Shown here piece by piece: positions 20,141 through 31,149 of a stretch of DNA of 64,000 nt. Under the pieces are notes generated by a model. The model had not been told where the DNA came from and made no database searches. It saw nothing but the letters and a program-made list of their open reading frames with translations. A program made the translations under genes and the position numbers. Numbering within the stretch: the first letter of the stretch is position 1; each line of letters opens with the position of its first letter. Origin of the DNA: Bufo bufo (taxonomy: Eukaryota; Chordata; Amphibia; Anura; Bufonidae); the NCBI RefSeq assembly GCF_905171765.1, contig NC_053390.1, positions 335,010,407 through 335,074,406 on the forward strand, written 5' to 3'.

Positions 20141-20697
20141 TAGTGATGGATGAACATTGGCCGGGACGATTCGCGAACGCGATTGCGATCAAATGTTCTC
20201 GAACCAGAAGTTTGTGGCGGGCCCCATTCACTTTAATGGCAGGCGAACCTGAAAAACCTTCAGGTCATATTTGCAGCCACCAACTACTTACAAGAAGTGC
20301 TCAAACCATCCCACAACATGGACGGTGACATACCAGAGTGGGATCAATGGCAAAAATTCCCACAAAAAATATGTATTTTAATCAGGGTCCATTTGTATGC
20401 GTCTTAAAGGGAAACTCTCAAAAATATGGCCTGCTGGAGCCTAGAAAAATGTTATTTTAGGCCACGGGAGTACAGGCCCCAAACATTAGGCATTTACCGG
20501 ACAGAAAACATCAAGTGATTATGTTGCTGGAGGTATATTAGACGGTCAATGGATATCAATTTTGGGTCTTATTTCGGCACAATGCAAAATAATATGGCGC
20601 CGTTGGACATCGCCATATGTTCGCCTGTTCGGGAACCGCGAACAAGCAAAGTTCGCCGCAAAACGACCGCCGGGCGAACTGCAAGGCCATCTCTACT
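20141..20697. mobile_element. Non-autonomous hAT element (557 bp)
   Basis: Flanked by an 8-bp duplication gtcatcac (20133-20140 and 20698-20705), which fits the nTnnnnAn hAT preference. Ends are imperfect inverted repeats (TAGTGATGG and CCATCTCTA). Its right end resembles the left end of the hAT fragment at 30059, sharing ttcgcccggcggtcg in inverse orientation. No ORF of substance. Confidence 0.82.
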
Positions 20698-20705
20698 GTC
20701 ATCAC

Positions 20706-21054
20706 ATGTATTTAAGTCCCTGTTGATGCATCCCTATCATTTTTTATGTCGTGACAGCACTTGCATTTCATTGAATATGAATGTTCATCGTTTTTCAATA
20801 GAATACTCACAGTCCTCTTCCTTGAACATAATGTGCATTCCTTAGGGTAAATTCACACCCCATTTAGGTATACTGTCCATATATGCCAACTTAACCACAT
20901 AGCTTATTGGGCAAACATATGCAAAAAAGTATTTTTGGCATACAGTTGGTCATGATAAGCAGTAATAATCTAAGTGTATCATATTTCCTAGGGGAATTAA
21001 CACTGGCAGAATCATTTTAGAGAAGAATTTGTTTGTACTTATAGATCATAGATT
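20706..21054. other. AT-rich stretch, nothing recognised
   Basis: No element termini or ORF found. Confidence 0.5.
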
Positions 21055-21866
21055 AAATAACAGCATACAATGTGAATCAGCTGCTTCTAAGGCGACCAGG
21101 ATATTGTAATGTATTAAGTGGGGCAGGGATGTAATATTACCTACCACTTTACAAAGCGTTGGTGCGGCCTCATCTGGAATATGCAGTTCAGTTCTGGGCA
21201 CCAGTCCATAGAAAGGACGCACTGCAGCTGGAAAAAGTACAGAGGAGAGCAACTAAACCAATAAGGGGCATGGACTCGCAGGGCAGGGATGTAATATTAC
21301 CTACCACTTTACAAAGCGTTGGTGCGACCTCATCTGGAATATGCAGTTCAGTTCTGGGCACCAGTCCATAGAAAGGATGCTCTGCAGCTGGAAAAGTACA
21401 GAGGAGAGCGACTAAACTGATAAGGGGCATGGAGGGTTTTAGTTATGAGGAATTTTTAAAAAAAATTTAGCCTAGAGAAGAGATGTCTAATGGCAAAGAT
21501 GATTAGCCTATATAAATACATAAATGGGCCGTACAAAAAATATGGTGAAAAGCTGTTTCTTGTAAAATCTCCTCAAAAGACAAGGGGACACTGCCTCCGA
21601 CTGGAGAAGAAAAAATTTATTCTCCAGAAGCGTAAAAACTTCTTTACTGTAAGAACTGTAAATCTGTGGAAAAGACTTCCTCAAGACATGGTCACAGCAG
21701 GAAGAGTGGACAGTTTTAAAAAGGGCTCAGATGAATTCTTAAAAGTAAACAATATTAATGCTTATGGAAACGTGTAGAAATCTGTGTCTCGCTCCCCTTT
21801 TTTAAAATTCTTTGTCCCCACCTATCCCTTGGTTGAACTTGATGGTATTAACTATGTAACCATACG
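21055..21866 (+). mobile_element. CR1-like LINE, 5'-truncated, with internal duplication
   Basis: Encodes the C-terminal end of a non-LTR reverse transcriptase: [28 protein letters not shown], then FFTVRTVNLWKRLPQDM and VDSFKKGSDEFL. It ends in a 3' UTR with ggttgaacttgatgg and a short aactatgtaac tail, typical of CR1-like elements. About 155 bp carrying the [13 protein letters not shown] block is duplicated in tandem (about 21121-21277 and 21281-21431), which destroys the frame. Confidence 0.82.
21490..21777 (+). pseudogene. C-terminal RT fragment of CR1-like LINE
   Basis: 95 codons ending in a natural-looking stop at 21775-21777. It holds the KTRGHCLRLEKKKF and RTVNLWKRLPQDMV blocks seen at the end of CR1-clade RTs. 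No catalytic residues remain in this piece. Confidence 0.75.
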
Positions 21867-23202
21867 TTGGAATCTCTCAGTCACAACTCTATTAATAATT
21901 GCAGTTGACCACAAAGTTTTTTTAATACAACTATATACAAAAAAGTATTTAACTTTTTTGTAATCGCAATCACTGACAGGCATATGCAACTGTATAGACG
22001 AACAGTTGACTATTTCTGCTTATTTTAAATTGTCCCACTAGTTATAAACAGTGTACCTGGCCCATTTACAATGGAGAGACAGAGCAGGCAATGATCGGGA
22101 ATGAGGAACATTCACATCTCATCATTGCCCACTCAATAGCTGCATTCATATGCAGCAATCATCTCCTATGTATGGGGATAAACAACCACTAGTACGATCA
22201 TTCATTCCCATACATTGTTTCTCTGCTGCACATTCCTATTCTCAGGATGATGTGCTGCTGACAAATGAGGAGTTCTGGTGCCAGATAAAAGATTAACAGT
22301 ATGTTTATTGATAAATATATTCCCAATAACTGTCCCAATCCGCAATGCTTTGTAAAAGGGCCTTTATTTAGGGGTTTTCTTGTTTGCATGGATGATTAAA
22401 TTAATTCAAAGCCATAAATGTAAAAAATGAGTTCTTCATTTTCTATGGCTTTCATTTTTATTTTCTTTTTACAAACATTTTCTCATTCTTAGTATTAAAT
22501 CAGAAATATAAGTAACTAATTATTTGTTCCTTGGTTGAGAATAATTAGACCTTTTATTTTATTTTTATATTCATAGTCAAAGGGCCTTCTGTGTTCAATA
22601 ATAAAGTGCATTTATTCATTTTATGAGTTCAGCTGAGGGTATTCTTCAAAATGCTAGCATTCACTGAGAAACGCTAGGGCAAATAGTTATAATTTGATTC
22701 AAATTATGCTATTAGTGTAAAGATGTAAAAGAATAAATTTGACTTTTGCGTGCTGCTGATTCTGGTGTGAATACAGCTCTTAAAATATTGAGTGGGTCTA
22801 GACTTGTCAGTATAAAATTAGTTCATCATGCCTTTATAGATACTATAATAAATGGTACTTGTGCTAGGTAGGGTCCGTGAAGCTTTTTTTTTTTTAAATA
22901 TATATATATATTTCTGTGAAAAAATTACTTTTTATATTTTGTTTCAGCGCATGATTATGCTAATAGGATATTTTCTTCTGTTAGAACCCAACCTTTTCAA
23001 TTGAAATATTCCCATAATTGCTGATGTCTGACAGTGCTATTGAATAATTGTGTTGAGCTCTTTTTTTAAATTATACTAAGTGCATAATAATTGTCAAGGA
23101 CTAATATCTTTGAGATTTTAGAGTTGGACAAACATGTTCTCTAGAACATTGAGTATTTTTTTTAACTTATAGGATAATAAACCCTATTGCATGATTATAA
23201 TG
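21867..23202. other. AT-rich stretch, nothing recognised
   Basis: Includes a T run and TA microsatellite near 22885-22910. No gene or element termini recognised. Confidence 0.5.
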
Positions 23203-23352
23203 TTTGTAAGTAGAGATGAGCGAATAGAAGCTGACGAAGTGGAATTTGATCCTAATTTTATTCACATTTTTTCCTAAAATGGCTGCTGCACGTGTGAGGA
23301 CATGGAGCAAGGAACTCTGGGAAGGCGGGATCACCCATAATGCCATGCATGC

Positions 23353-23430
23353 AGCCAATCAGCAGCCAGCCAGCCATGGGATGTCACAGCCCTATAAATA
23401 GCCTCAGTCATCTTGGATTCTGCCATTTTC
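23353..23430 (+). promoter_or_regulatory. CCAAT and TATA promoter of hAT-1
   Basis: A CCAAT box (gcagccaatcagc, about 23352) is followed by TATAAATA (23393-23400). This is about 140-190 bp inside the left end and upstream of the transposase, as in other hAT elements. Confidence 0.6.
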
Positions 23431-23779
23431 CAGTGTACTTAGTACAGAGAGAGAAGTCAGCAGGCGCTAGGGATAGTGCTAGAAAAAACTTCATTGTGCT
23501 AAAAAAACTATTCACAAGTGCAGGGAAAGATTATTCAAGGTGTAGGGAAAGGATAGGGAGGAATCATTCCACAGCATTTATGTACAACAGGGTTCAGTAG
23601 GAGAGGTTACAGCCTGGGTAATAGGAACAATCCGATTAGATCTTGCTGCACTGACTGGGGACCCAAATTGACATTATACAGCTCTGTAATTCCATCAAAC
23701 CGTTCTTGTTATTAAGGTGTTACAGCCATTAACAGAGTTTATTACAAGGAAATATTTCTACAGTACGTCTAATTTACCC

Positions 23780-23987
23780 TTGTGCGGTGCAGTTATATGT
23801 TCTAAAGCATTTTTTGGATTGTATTAGTGGGAACAAAGGGCCTATTAGCCGTTGTGTGGTGAAGTGCTAAAATTACAGCACCTTTTGTCTTGTATTAGTG
23901 GCAAATGAAAAATATATTTGCCATTCAGCGGTGAAGTTATATGTTCTAAAGCCTTTTGTGGCGTGTATTAGTGGCAAAAGAAAAATA
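23780..23987. repeat. About 75-bp tandem repeat, left part
   Basis: The unit includes gcagttatatgttctaaagc and tattagtggcaaa. The array is split by the Tc1 at 23988-25070 and continues at 25071-25230. Confidence 0.75.
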
Positions 23988-24239
23988 CACTGCTCAAAAA
24001 AATAAAGGGAACACTTAAACAACACAATGTAACTCCAAGTCAATCACACTTCTGTGAAATCAAACTGTCCACTTAGGAAGCAACACTGAGTGACAATCAA
24101 TTTCACATGCTGTTGTGCAAATGGGATAGACAACAGGTGGAAATTATAGGCAATTAGCAAGACACCCCCAATAAAGGAGTGGTTCTGCAGGTGGTGACCA
24201 CAGACCGCTTCTCAGTTCCTATGCTTCCTGGCTGATGTT

Positions 24240-24608
24240 TTGGTCACTTTTGAATGCTGGCGGTGCTTTCACTCTAGTGGTAGCATGAGACGGAGTCTAC
24301 AACCCACACAAGTGGCTCAGGTAGTGCAGCTTATCCAGGATGGCACATCAATGCGAGCTGTGGCAAGAAGGTTTGCTGTGTCTGTCAGCGTAGTGTCCAG
24401 AGCATGGAGGCGCTACCAGGAGACAGGCCAGTACATCAGGAGACGTGGAGGAGGCCGTAGGAGGGCAACAACCCAGCAGCAGGACCGCTACCTCCGCCTT
24501 TGTGCAAGGAGGAACAGGAGGAGCACTGCCAGAGCCCTGCAAAATGACCTCCAGCAGGCCACAAAGGCATTGATGCTATGGACTGGCCCGCCCGTTCCCC
24601 AGATCTGA
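24240..24608 (+). pseudogene. Tc1 transposase N-terminal half (internally deleted)
   Basis: The probable start is the ATG for [17 protein letters not shown] at about 24285. Two helix-turn-helix units and a GRPR-like basic linker ([15 protein letters not shown]) are visible. The frame runs over a deletion point near 24567 into unrelated codons. The first two catalytic Asp residues are lost, so the product could at most bind termini. Confidence 0.82.
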
Positions 24609-24811
24609 ATCCAATTGAGCACATCTGGGACATCATGTCTCGCTCTATCCACCAACGTCACGTTGCACCACAGACTGTCCAGCAGTTGGCAGATGCTTTA
24701 GTCCAGGTCTGGGAGGAGATCCCTCAGGAGACCGTCCGTCACCTCATCAGGAGCATGCACAGGCATTGTAGGGAGGTCATACAGGCACGTGGAGGCCACA
24801 CACACGTCTGA
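24578..24811 (+). pseudogene. Tc1 transposase C-terminal part
   Basis: Carries [18 protein letters not shown], which includes the catalytic Glu, and the usual C-terminal tail ending at TGA 24809-24811. It is joined by a deletion to the N-terminal half in another frame. Confidence 0.82.
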
Positions 24812-25070
24812 GCCTCATTTTGACTTGTTTTAAGGACATTATATCAAAGTTGAATCAGCCTGTAGTGTGTTTTTCCACTTTAATTTTGAGTGTGACTCCA
24901 AATCCAGACCTCCAGGGGTTAAAAAATTTGATTTCCATTTTTTTATTTTTGTGTGATTTTGTTGTCAGCACATTCAACTATATAAAGAGCAAAGTATTTC
25001 AGAAGAATATTTAATTAATTCAGATCTAGGATGTGTTATTTTTGTGTTCCCTTTATTTTTTTGAGCAGTG

Positions 25071-25230
25071 TATATTTGCCGTTCAGCCATGCAGTTATAT
25101 GTTCTAAAGCCCTTTTTGTTGTGTAATAGTGGCAAAATAAAAATATATTTGCCGTTCAGTGGTGCAGTTATATGTTCTAAAACCTTTTGTGGCATGTATT
25201 AGTGGAAAAAGAAAAATATATTTGCCGTAT
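25071..25230. repeat. About 75-bp tandem repeat, right part
   Basis: Continuation of the 23780-23987 array beyond the Tc1 insertion. Same unit, with small changes. Confidence 0.72.
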
Positions 25231-25247
25231 TTATTTGATCTAACAGT

Positions 25248-25712
25248 ATGTCAGGCAGAGAAGTGCCAGGCCCTGCACAGGGGAGTGGCAGAGGCCTAAA
25301 TATTTCTGGTGCAGGCACAGGACACAGCAGAGTAAGGGGCCGTGGCAAAAGGGGTCACTTCGAGACTCCTGAGCTCCCAGTGTCAGCTAGCGGTCGTGTC
25401 TTGACCAGCAACCCAGGGGTTCTTGAATGGTTGACTCGATCTTCGAATTTGTCGCAAGTGACATCAGACACCCCCAGCCAAGAGTCAGTGGGTTCGTCAG
25501 ACACAACCCTTAGTTGGCATGGCCCGGGAGCAGGCCCTGTGCCCTCACCTGTCCTCAACCTGCCTCTGTCGTTTTCTGTTCCCTCAGCCAGAGAAGTATT
25601 GTATGCTGTGGGCTCAGCTCCACTATACAGTGAGTACGAGCTACTAGAAGACGGTCAGCAGCTACTGGCAAGTCAAGATGTGAAGGAGACATCCGAACGC
25701 TTCCTCCACTAG
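25248..25712 (+). pseudogene. hAT-1 transposase N-terminal region, first piece
   Basis: 154 codons from ATG (MSGREVPGPAQGSGRG). Low-complexity Gly/Arg- then Ser/Pro-rich sequence, typical of the start of long vertebrate hAT transposases. It stops at TAG 25710-25712. The acidic continuation is in the frame from 25741. Confidence 0.65.
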
Positions 25713-25740
25713 GCGGGCAAGTAATGATGAGAAGAGTAGC

Positions 25741-26013
25741 ATGGGAGCTGGTGTTGTGAGTGGTCAGGCTCCTGACCCCGAGATCGTTGAGGAGGACATT
25801 AGTGACATGCAGACAGTACTCGATGATGATGATGTAGCTGATCGCACTTGGGAACCGGGTGATGAAGGGACTTCATCATCATCGGGAGAAGAGGGTGGCA
25901 GCTTGCCTGTGAGGCAGCAGCGGAGCCAGCAAGTCGCTAGCGTGGCTGGGAGTCAGCAGGAGTCAGTAGGGTGGCAGCAGTGGGAGGTCGGGAGCCAAAC
26001 GTGCCCGGGGTAA
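25741..26013 (+). pseudogene. hAT-1 transposase acidic segment
   Basis: Rich in Asp, Glu and Ser (VEEDISDMQTVLDDDDV, DEGTSSSSGEEGG), like the acidic region preceding the BED finger in other hAT transposases, including hAT-3 at 33,900-34,121. It ends in a stop before the BED finger. Confidence 0.6.
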
Positions 26014-26128
26014 ACCACCTGCTTCGCAGGAGCTTAAATGCTCGGGAAGTAGCAGTGCACAGGTACATGGATGCAGCGGCGGTAGCAGTCAGTCACTGCA
26101 TAGTGTTGGGGGTAAAATCACCTACTTA

Positions 26129-26705
26129 GTGGTGTGGCAGTTTATTGCTAAGCACCCGGTGGAGGTGAACATGGCCATATGTAGAATCTGTGGGCAGAAT
26201 GTGAAGTGTGGCCAGGGTGTAAATGTTGCCACCATGGCCCTGCGTCAACATATGCAGCGTAACCATAAAGTGGCCGGGGAGAACCATGGCTCCGATGTGG
26301 TGGTCCAGCCTGCCGCAGCAACCGCTGCATCACCCAGTGGCAAGCACTCGATTTCAGGCAGTCAAGGATCCACCACCTCACCCGAAGGGAGCTGTCTGTC
26401 CTTCCCATCATCTGCTAGTCCCTCCCTTTCCAAGTAGTGGACTCTGCACCTTTCAGAGAACTGATGACTTGTTCTGAAACGAGGTAGATAGTCACAAGCT
26501 GTCATTTCTTTGCCAAAAAGGCAGTACCAGCCCTGCACACACATGTAGAACAAAAGGTGGCTCAGTCCTTGAGCCTGTCGGTGTCTGCCAAAATGCACGG
26601 CAGCGCAGACATGTGGAGCTGTAACTACGGTCAGGGACAAAACATGTCCTTTACTGCCTACCGGGTGAACGTGGTTCCTGCACACCCACACCAGCAACTT
26701 GGCCA
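26129..26705 (+). pseudogene. hAT-1 transposase BED finger and catalytic start
   Basis: The BED zinc finger is visible as WQFIAKHPVEVNMAICRIC followed by ALRQHMQRNHK (Cys pair then His pair). After a stop at 26435-26437 the reading continues in another phase with SLSVSAKMHGSADMWS and GQNMSFTAYRVNVVP, the first catalytic region of hAT transposases. It is cut at 26705 by the AT-rich element and resumes near 38485. Confidence 0.75.
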
Positions 26706-26809
26706 GTAGTGTTGAGCGCGAATATTCGAATAGCAAATTTTAATCTCGAATATCGGCACTTCGAGATTTTGTGAATATTTAGAATACAGTGCTATATATT
26801 CATAATGAC
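26706..26809. mobile_element. AT-rich hAT-like element, left part
   Basis: Starts TAGTGTTGAGCGCGAATATT and has the same internal words as the unit at 18447 and the fragment at 56415. It is interrupted by hAT-3 and continues at 36417-36617. I found no matching right terminus after 38467, so this copy is probably truncated. Confidence 0.65.
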
Positions 26810-27039
26810 TAGAGTTGAGCAGACACCTGGATGTTCGAGTTCGAAGGGTTCGGCCGAACTTCACAAAAAAGTTTGAGTTTGCAAAAAACTTAACCCCGAA
26901 CCCGAACTCCATTGAAGTCAATGGTGACCCGAACTTTTGAGCACTAAAATGGCTGTAAAAATGTCATGGAAAGGGCTAGAGCGCTGAAAATGGCATCAAA
27001 ATGTGGTTAAGAGCATGGCAAGTGCTCTGAAAACAAATG

Positions 27040-27412
27040 TGGATAGGGAAATGACTTTAAATAACATTAAATACGTAAAAATAAAAAATTATAATCTTGA
27101 TCTAGTTGGACGAGGTCCATATGGAGTAGGAGGTTTAGGAAGCAGTGGATGTGGCGGTGTAGGTGGAAGCGGCGGTGGAGGAGGAGGTAGACTACACAGT
27201 TTTTTGGTTTACATATTATTTTTGTTTAAATTAGGGTACACCCCAAAACATTGGGAAATACAGTATAACCTGTGATAACCCCCTCCAGTCGTGTTAAACA
27301 AATGTTCAGACAATACACTGGCAATACACTTAAAGGGCAAGCTCAGGTCATGTGCCCAATTTGGAGACCCATCAGTCAGTATGTGTAGGTGTGTGCACAC
27401 ATACTGACCCAC
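27040..27412 (-). repeat. Duplicated 3' region of hAT-3, copy near the terminus
   Basis: Similar to 29035-29590 in the same orientation: the gaggtccatatggagtagg block, a Gly-rich-coding stretch, ttaaattagggtacac, and the coding block for QYVCTHLHILTDG and LSEH. This copy lacks part of the dimerisation domain. Confidence 0.75.
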
Positions 27413-27415
27413 CAT

Positions 27416-27737
27416 GTCGCACGTCCCCGTGATGTTCACGATCCAATTGGATATCTTCTCTATCAACTTTCGATGTTCTTTTCTGCGCCTACCACGTTGA
27501 TTACGGTTAGCGGCGAATCAGGGTTCCACGCTGGAGAGGGAGTGTGAGAAATGAATACATCCAAGGAAGGTCAATGGATGAAATTCAATGTGATCGAGCG
27601 GAAATGTGGGAGAAGTTATTAAAACTGAAGAATAGAAGAAAAGGATGGGGCGCGCGGCAATTACCCACTACCGACTCAGAGAGGGAGTGACGATAAATAA
27701 CAATACAGGACTCTTAAGTTGCCCTGCTATTGGAATG
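27416..27737 (+). other. 18S rRNA-derived segment, copy 1 (diverged)
   Basis: Sense-strand similarity to the 5' third of eukaryotic 18S rRNA. Landmarks in order: tatcaactttcgatg, gaatcagggttccac, ggagagggag, catccaaggaagg, caattacccacta, gtgacgataaataac, caatacaggactctt, attggaatga. Between catccaaggaagg and caattaccc lies an insertion of about 75 bases (about 27571-27646) that is not in vertebrate 18S. Too diverged and incomplete to be a functional rRNA gene. It lies within hAT-3, directly beside its duplicated 3' region. Confidence 0.85.
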
Positions 27738-27807
27738 ATTAATAAAAAATTATAGGGAATGTCACTGTGGTATTTTGGTTTTGGAAACATTAGACAGGAG
27801 AGGCCCT

Positions 27808-28100
27808 GCTGCCGCTTTGTTGACTCTAGATAACTTCTGCCTGATCGAACGTCCCTGTGACGTCCACGATCCATTTAGATATCTTCTCTATCAACTTTCA
27901 ATGTTCTTTTCTGAGCCTAGAATGTTGATCACGGTTATCAGCAAATCAGGGTTCCACGCCGGAGAGGGAGCGTGAGAAAGAGATGCCACATCCAAGGGAG
28001 GTCAATGGATGAAATTAAATGTTGATCGGGCGGAAAAGTTGGACAAATTATTGAAGCCGAAGCTTACAAGTAAAGAAGGTGGTGCTCGTCAATTAAAGAA
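27808..28100 (+). other. 18S rRNA-derived segment, copy 2 (diverged)
   Basis: Second copy about 427 bases downstream in the same orientation. It starts earlier in 18S (gactctagataac) and carries tatcaactttcaatg, aaatcagggttccac, ggagagggag and catccaaggg. It then shows the same foreign insertion as copy 1 (caatggatgaaatt...) and ends soon after. The shared insertion means the two arose by duplication of one altered 18S fragment. Confidence 0.83.
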
Positions 28101-28114
28101 GAATTTTTTTTATT

Positions 28115-29030
28115 TAATTCCCTGTCACCTATGCAGAGCAGGGGTGTGTACACGGCAAAATGTCACCTGACAATGTAACAGACGATTTTTAGAAATTTAT
28201 GTCCCTGTCACCTATGCAGAGCAGGGGTTTAATCACGGCAAAAATGGTCAAATGTCATCCAAGAAAGTAACAGACAAATTAGTGAAATTTGTTTACCTAT
28301 CTACTAGGTATAGCAGTGGTATATCACACCCAAAAAATTTGGGAATTTCACCAGAAGATGTAACAGACAAATTAGTGAAATGTTTTTATTTGTCTATTAG
28401 GTAGAGCAGGGGGATATCACACCCAAAAATTGGTGAATTTCACCTGAATATGTAACAAACAAATTAGTGATTATTTTTTACCTGTCTACTAGGTAGAGCA
28501 GGGGTATATCACACCCAAAAATTGGTGAATTTCTCCCAAATATAAAACAGACAAATTAGTGAAATGTTTTTATTTGTCTACTAGGTAGAGCAGGGGTATA
28601 TCACACCCAAAAATTCATGAATTTCACCCAAATATTTAACAGACAAATTATTTTTTATTTTTTTACCTGTCTACTAGGTATAGCAGTGGTATATCACAGC
28701 CAAAAATTGGACAATTTTACCCAAAAATGTAACAGACAAATTAGTGATTTTTTTTTACCTGCCTTCTAGGTAGAGCAGGTGTTCATCACACCCAAAAATT
28801 TGTGAATTTCACCTGAATATGTAACAGACAAATTAGTGATTTTTCTTTATGTCTACTAGGTAAAGCAGTGGTATATCACATCCAAAAATTGGAGAATTTC
28901 ACCAAAACATTTAACAGACAAATTTGTGAAATGTTTTTACCTGTCTACTAGGTAGAGCAGGGGTATATCACACCCAAATATTGGTGAATTTCACACCAAA
29001 AATGTAACAGACAAATTAGTGAAATGACAT
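28115..29030. repeat. About 92-bp minisatellite in hAT-3
   Basis: About ten units built on ctgtctactaggtagagc, ggtatatcacacccaaaaat and gtaacagacaaattagtga. It separates the 18S-like segments from the transposase C-terminus. Short open frames inside are by-products. Confidence 0.88.
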
Positions 29031-29299
29031 AAAATAAAATAAAATACGTACAAATAAAAAAAAATAATCTTGATTCATGAGGTGGAGGTCCATATGGAGT
29101 AGGAGTTTGAGGAGGCGGTGGACGTAGCAGTGTAGGTGGAAGCGGCGGTGGAGGAGGATGAGGTAGCCAACACTGGTTTTTGGTTAAAATTATTATATAT
29201 ATTTTTTTTTAAATTAGGGTACACTCCAAAAGAGTGGGAAATATCCAAAATACAACAATGAGCAATTGCGCTGTAGTATAACAATGGCTGGGTAAAGCC

Positions 29300-30040
29300 G
29301 ATATACATGTCTATTCTGCACAACGTACGGACAAGTCCTGTGGGATCCATGCCTGGTTCATTTTAATAAACGTGAGCTTGTCCACATTGGCTGTGGACAG
29401 GTGGCTGCGCTTGTCTGTGATAACGATCGCTGCCGTGCTAAATACATGTTCAGACAATACACTGTCTTCATGGCGTAAAGGGCAAGCTCAGGCCATGTGC
29501 CCAATTTGGAGACCCAGAAGTTGAAGGGGCAGACCCATCATTTAGTACGTGTAGGCGTGTGCACACATACTGCTTCACCATGTTGTTGAAATGCTGCCTC
29601 CTGCTAAGACGTTCCATATCAGCTGGTGGTGCTGGTTGTTGTGGTGTGCTGACAAAGCTTTTCCACGTTTTGGCCATGCTAACCCTGCCTTCTGAGGCTG
29701 CGGGTGGTGCCCCACCTCTTCCTCCTCCTCTGCCTTCGACTTGTGCTTCCACTGTGCCCCCGCTGTCAGGTGGGAATGCCAACAGCAGCGCGTCTACCAG
29801 CATGCGCTTGTACTCGCGCATCTTATAATCACGTTACAGTGACGGAATTAAGGATGGTACGTTGTCCTTGTAATGGGGATCCAGCAGCGTGGCCACCCAG
29901 TAATCAGCACAAGTTAGAATGTGGACAACTCAGCGGTCGTTGCGGAGACACTGCAGCATGTAATCGCTCATGTGTGGCAGGCTGCCCATAGGCGACGACA
30001 AGCTGTCCTCTGTGGGAGGTGTATCGTCTGTGTCCTCTGT
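29300..30040 (-). pseudogene. hAT-3 transposase C-terminal region
   Basis: On the minus strand, from about 30,040: GSLPHMSDYMLQCLRND, then TLLDPHYKDNVPSLIP, REYKRMLVDALLLAF, and after 29468, in another frame, the dimerisation domain DSVLSEHVFSTAAIVIT and NVDKLTFIKMNQAW. These match the end of hAT transposases. It is interrupted by at least one stop and one shift. The dimerisation domain mediates transposase oligomerisation. Confidence 0.8.
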
Positions 30041-30826
30041 ATCGCCCCAGCCACACACCAGTGATGGTCTTGCGGTTCGCCCGGCGGTCGGTTCGCGGCG
30101 AACTTTGCGCATTTGCGACATGTGGCGATATTCGCGCCAGCCATATTCTTTTACATTGTGAAGAACTTTGACCCATGACACATCCATCAGGTGGTACAGG
30201 ACAGCCAATTGAGATGTTTCAGCACATGGACATACCCCCTACCTTATAAATAAACATGATCTGGGTGCCATTTTACATTCAATCTTTTGCCAGTGTAGGG
30301 AGAGGTTGCTGTGTGGAGCAGGGACAGACTGTTAGGGACACAAATCGCTAGCTAATAGGTCCACAAGAGTCCTTTAAAGGACTGGTATAGGTGTGCTATC
30401 GATAGGTGTGACATACTGAGTGAGGGGTGTAATATACTTATAATATACTTTCTAACATAGAAAGTATATTATAGTGCAATTGCAGCAGTTGTGTGCGGTT
30501 CTGCTGTGATACTGCAGCCACACAGAGTGCCAAACACTATTGAAACAAATAATTTCTACTGGTGTGATTTGTCTGCGGTTTTGCTGTGTTTTACCACATC
30601 TACACAGAGTGACAAACACTATTTGAAGAAATAATTTCTACTGGTGTGATATACCAGTTGCCCCCCCCCCGCAAAAAAACTGAATTTAAGCAGGGATTTT
30701 ATATACCAATAATATACTTTCTATATAGTGCATTTAGGTAGTGCAGCATTTGTCTGCGTTTTTGCTGCGTTTTACCACATCTACACAGAGTGAAAAACAC
30801 TATTTGAACAAATAATTTCTACTAGT

Positions 30827-31051
30827 GTGATTTACGACAGTACCCAGATCAGCCCATGGAGGGTGGTCCCCGCTGTTGCTGCCTACTCCGAGATCTCTAA
30901 TTTCAGTGGTAGTGAAGGTGACGAATCCGATGATGACGTGTCGATGGATGTCACGTGGGTGCCCACAAGAGAGGAAGAGGAGGGGAGTTCAGAGGGAGAG
31001 ATGGAGCAGCAGATAGGGAGGAGAAGCAGGCAGAACTTACAGTGCACATGA
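30827..31051 (+). pseudogene. Acidic N-terminal transposase-like segment
   Basis: 75 codons with GSEGDESDDDVSMDVTWVPT and EEEEGSSEGEMEQQ, similar in character to hAT transposase acidic N-termini. It is cut by the Tc1 fragment that follows. Function not certain. Confidence 0.45.
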
Positions 31052-31149
31052 GGCAAAAAGTAGACTGCTAATGTATCTAGAACGAAACATCTGGTGCTCC
31101 CAGGACGCCGGGACATGGCTCCGCAGTGTGGGCTTTTTTTAATGTGTCA

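Larger units (their letters stand above)
23988..25070 (+). mobile_element. Tc1-like deletion derivative
   Basis: Terminal inverted repeats start CACTGCTCAAAAAAATAAAG and end with the complement. TA dinucleotides flank both sides (23986-23987, 25071-25072). 1083 bp with a shortened transposase: the N-terminal DNA-binding part and the C-terminal part are kept and the catalytic centre is missing. Confidence 0.92.

Noticed and set aside
27416..28100. A functional 18S rRNA gene
   Set aside because: Only part of the 5' third is present, with a foreign insertion and heavy divergence, inside a transposon.
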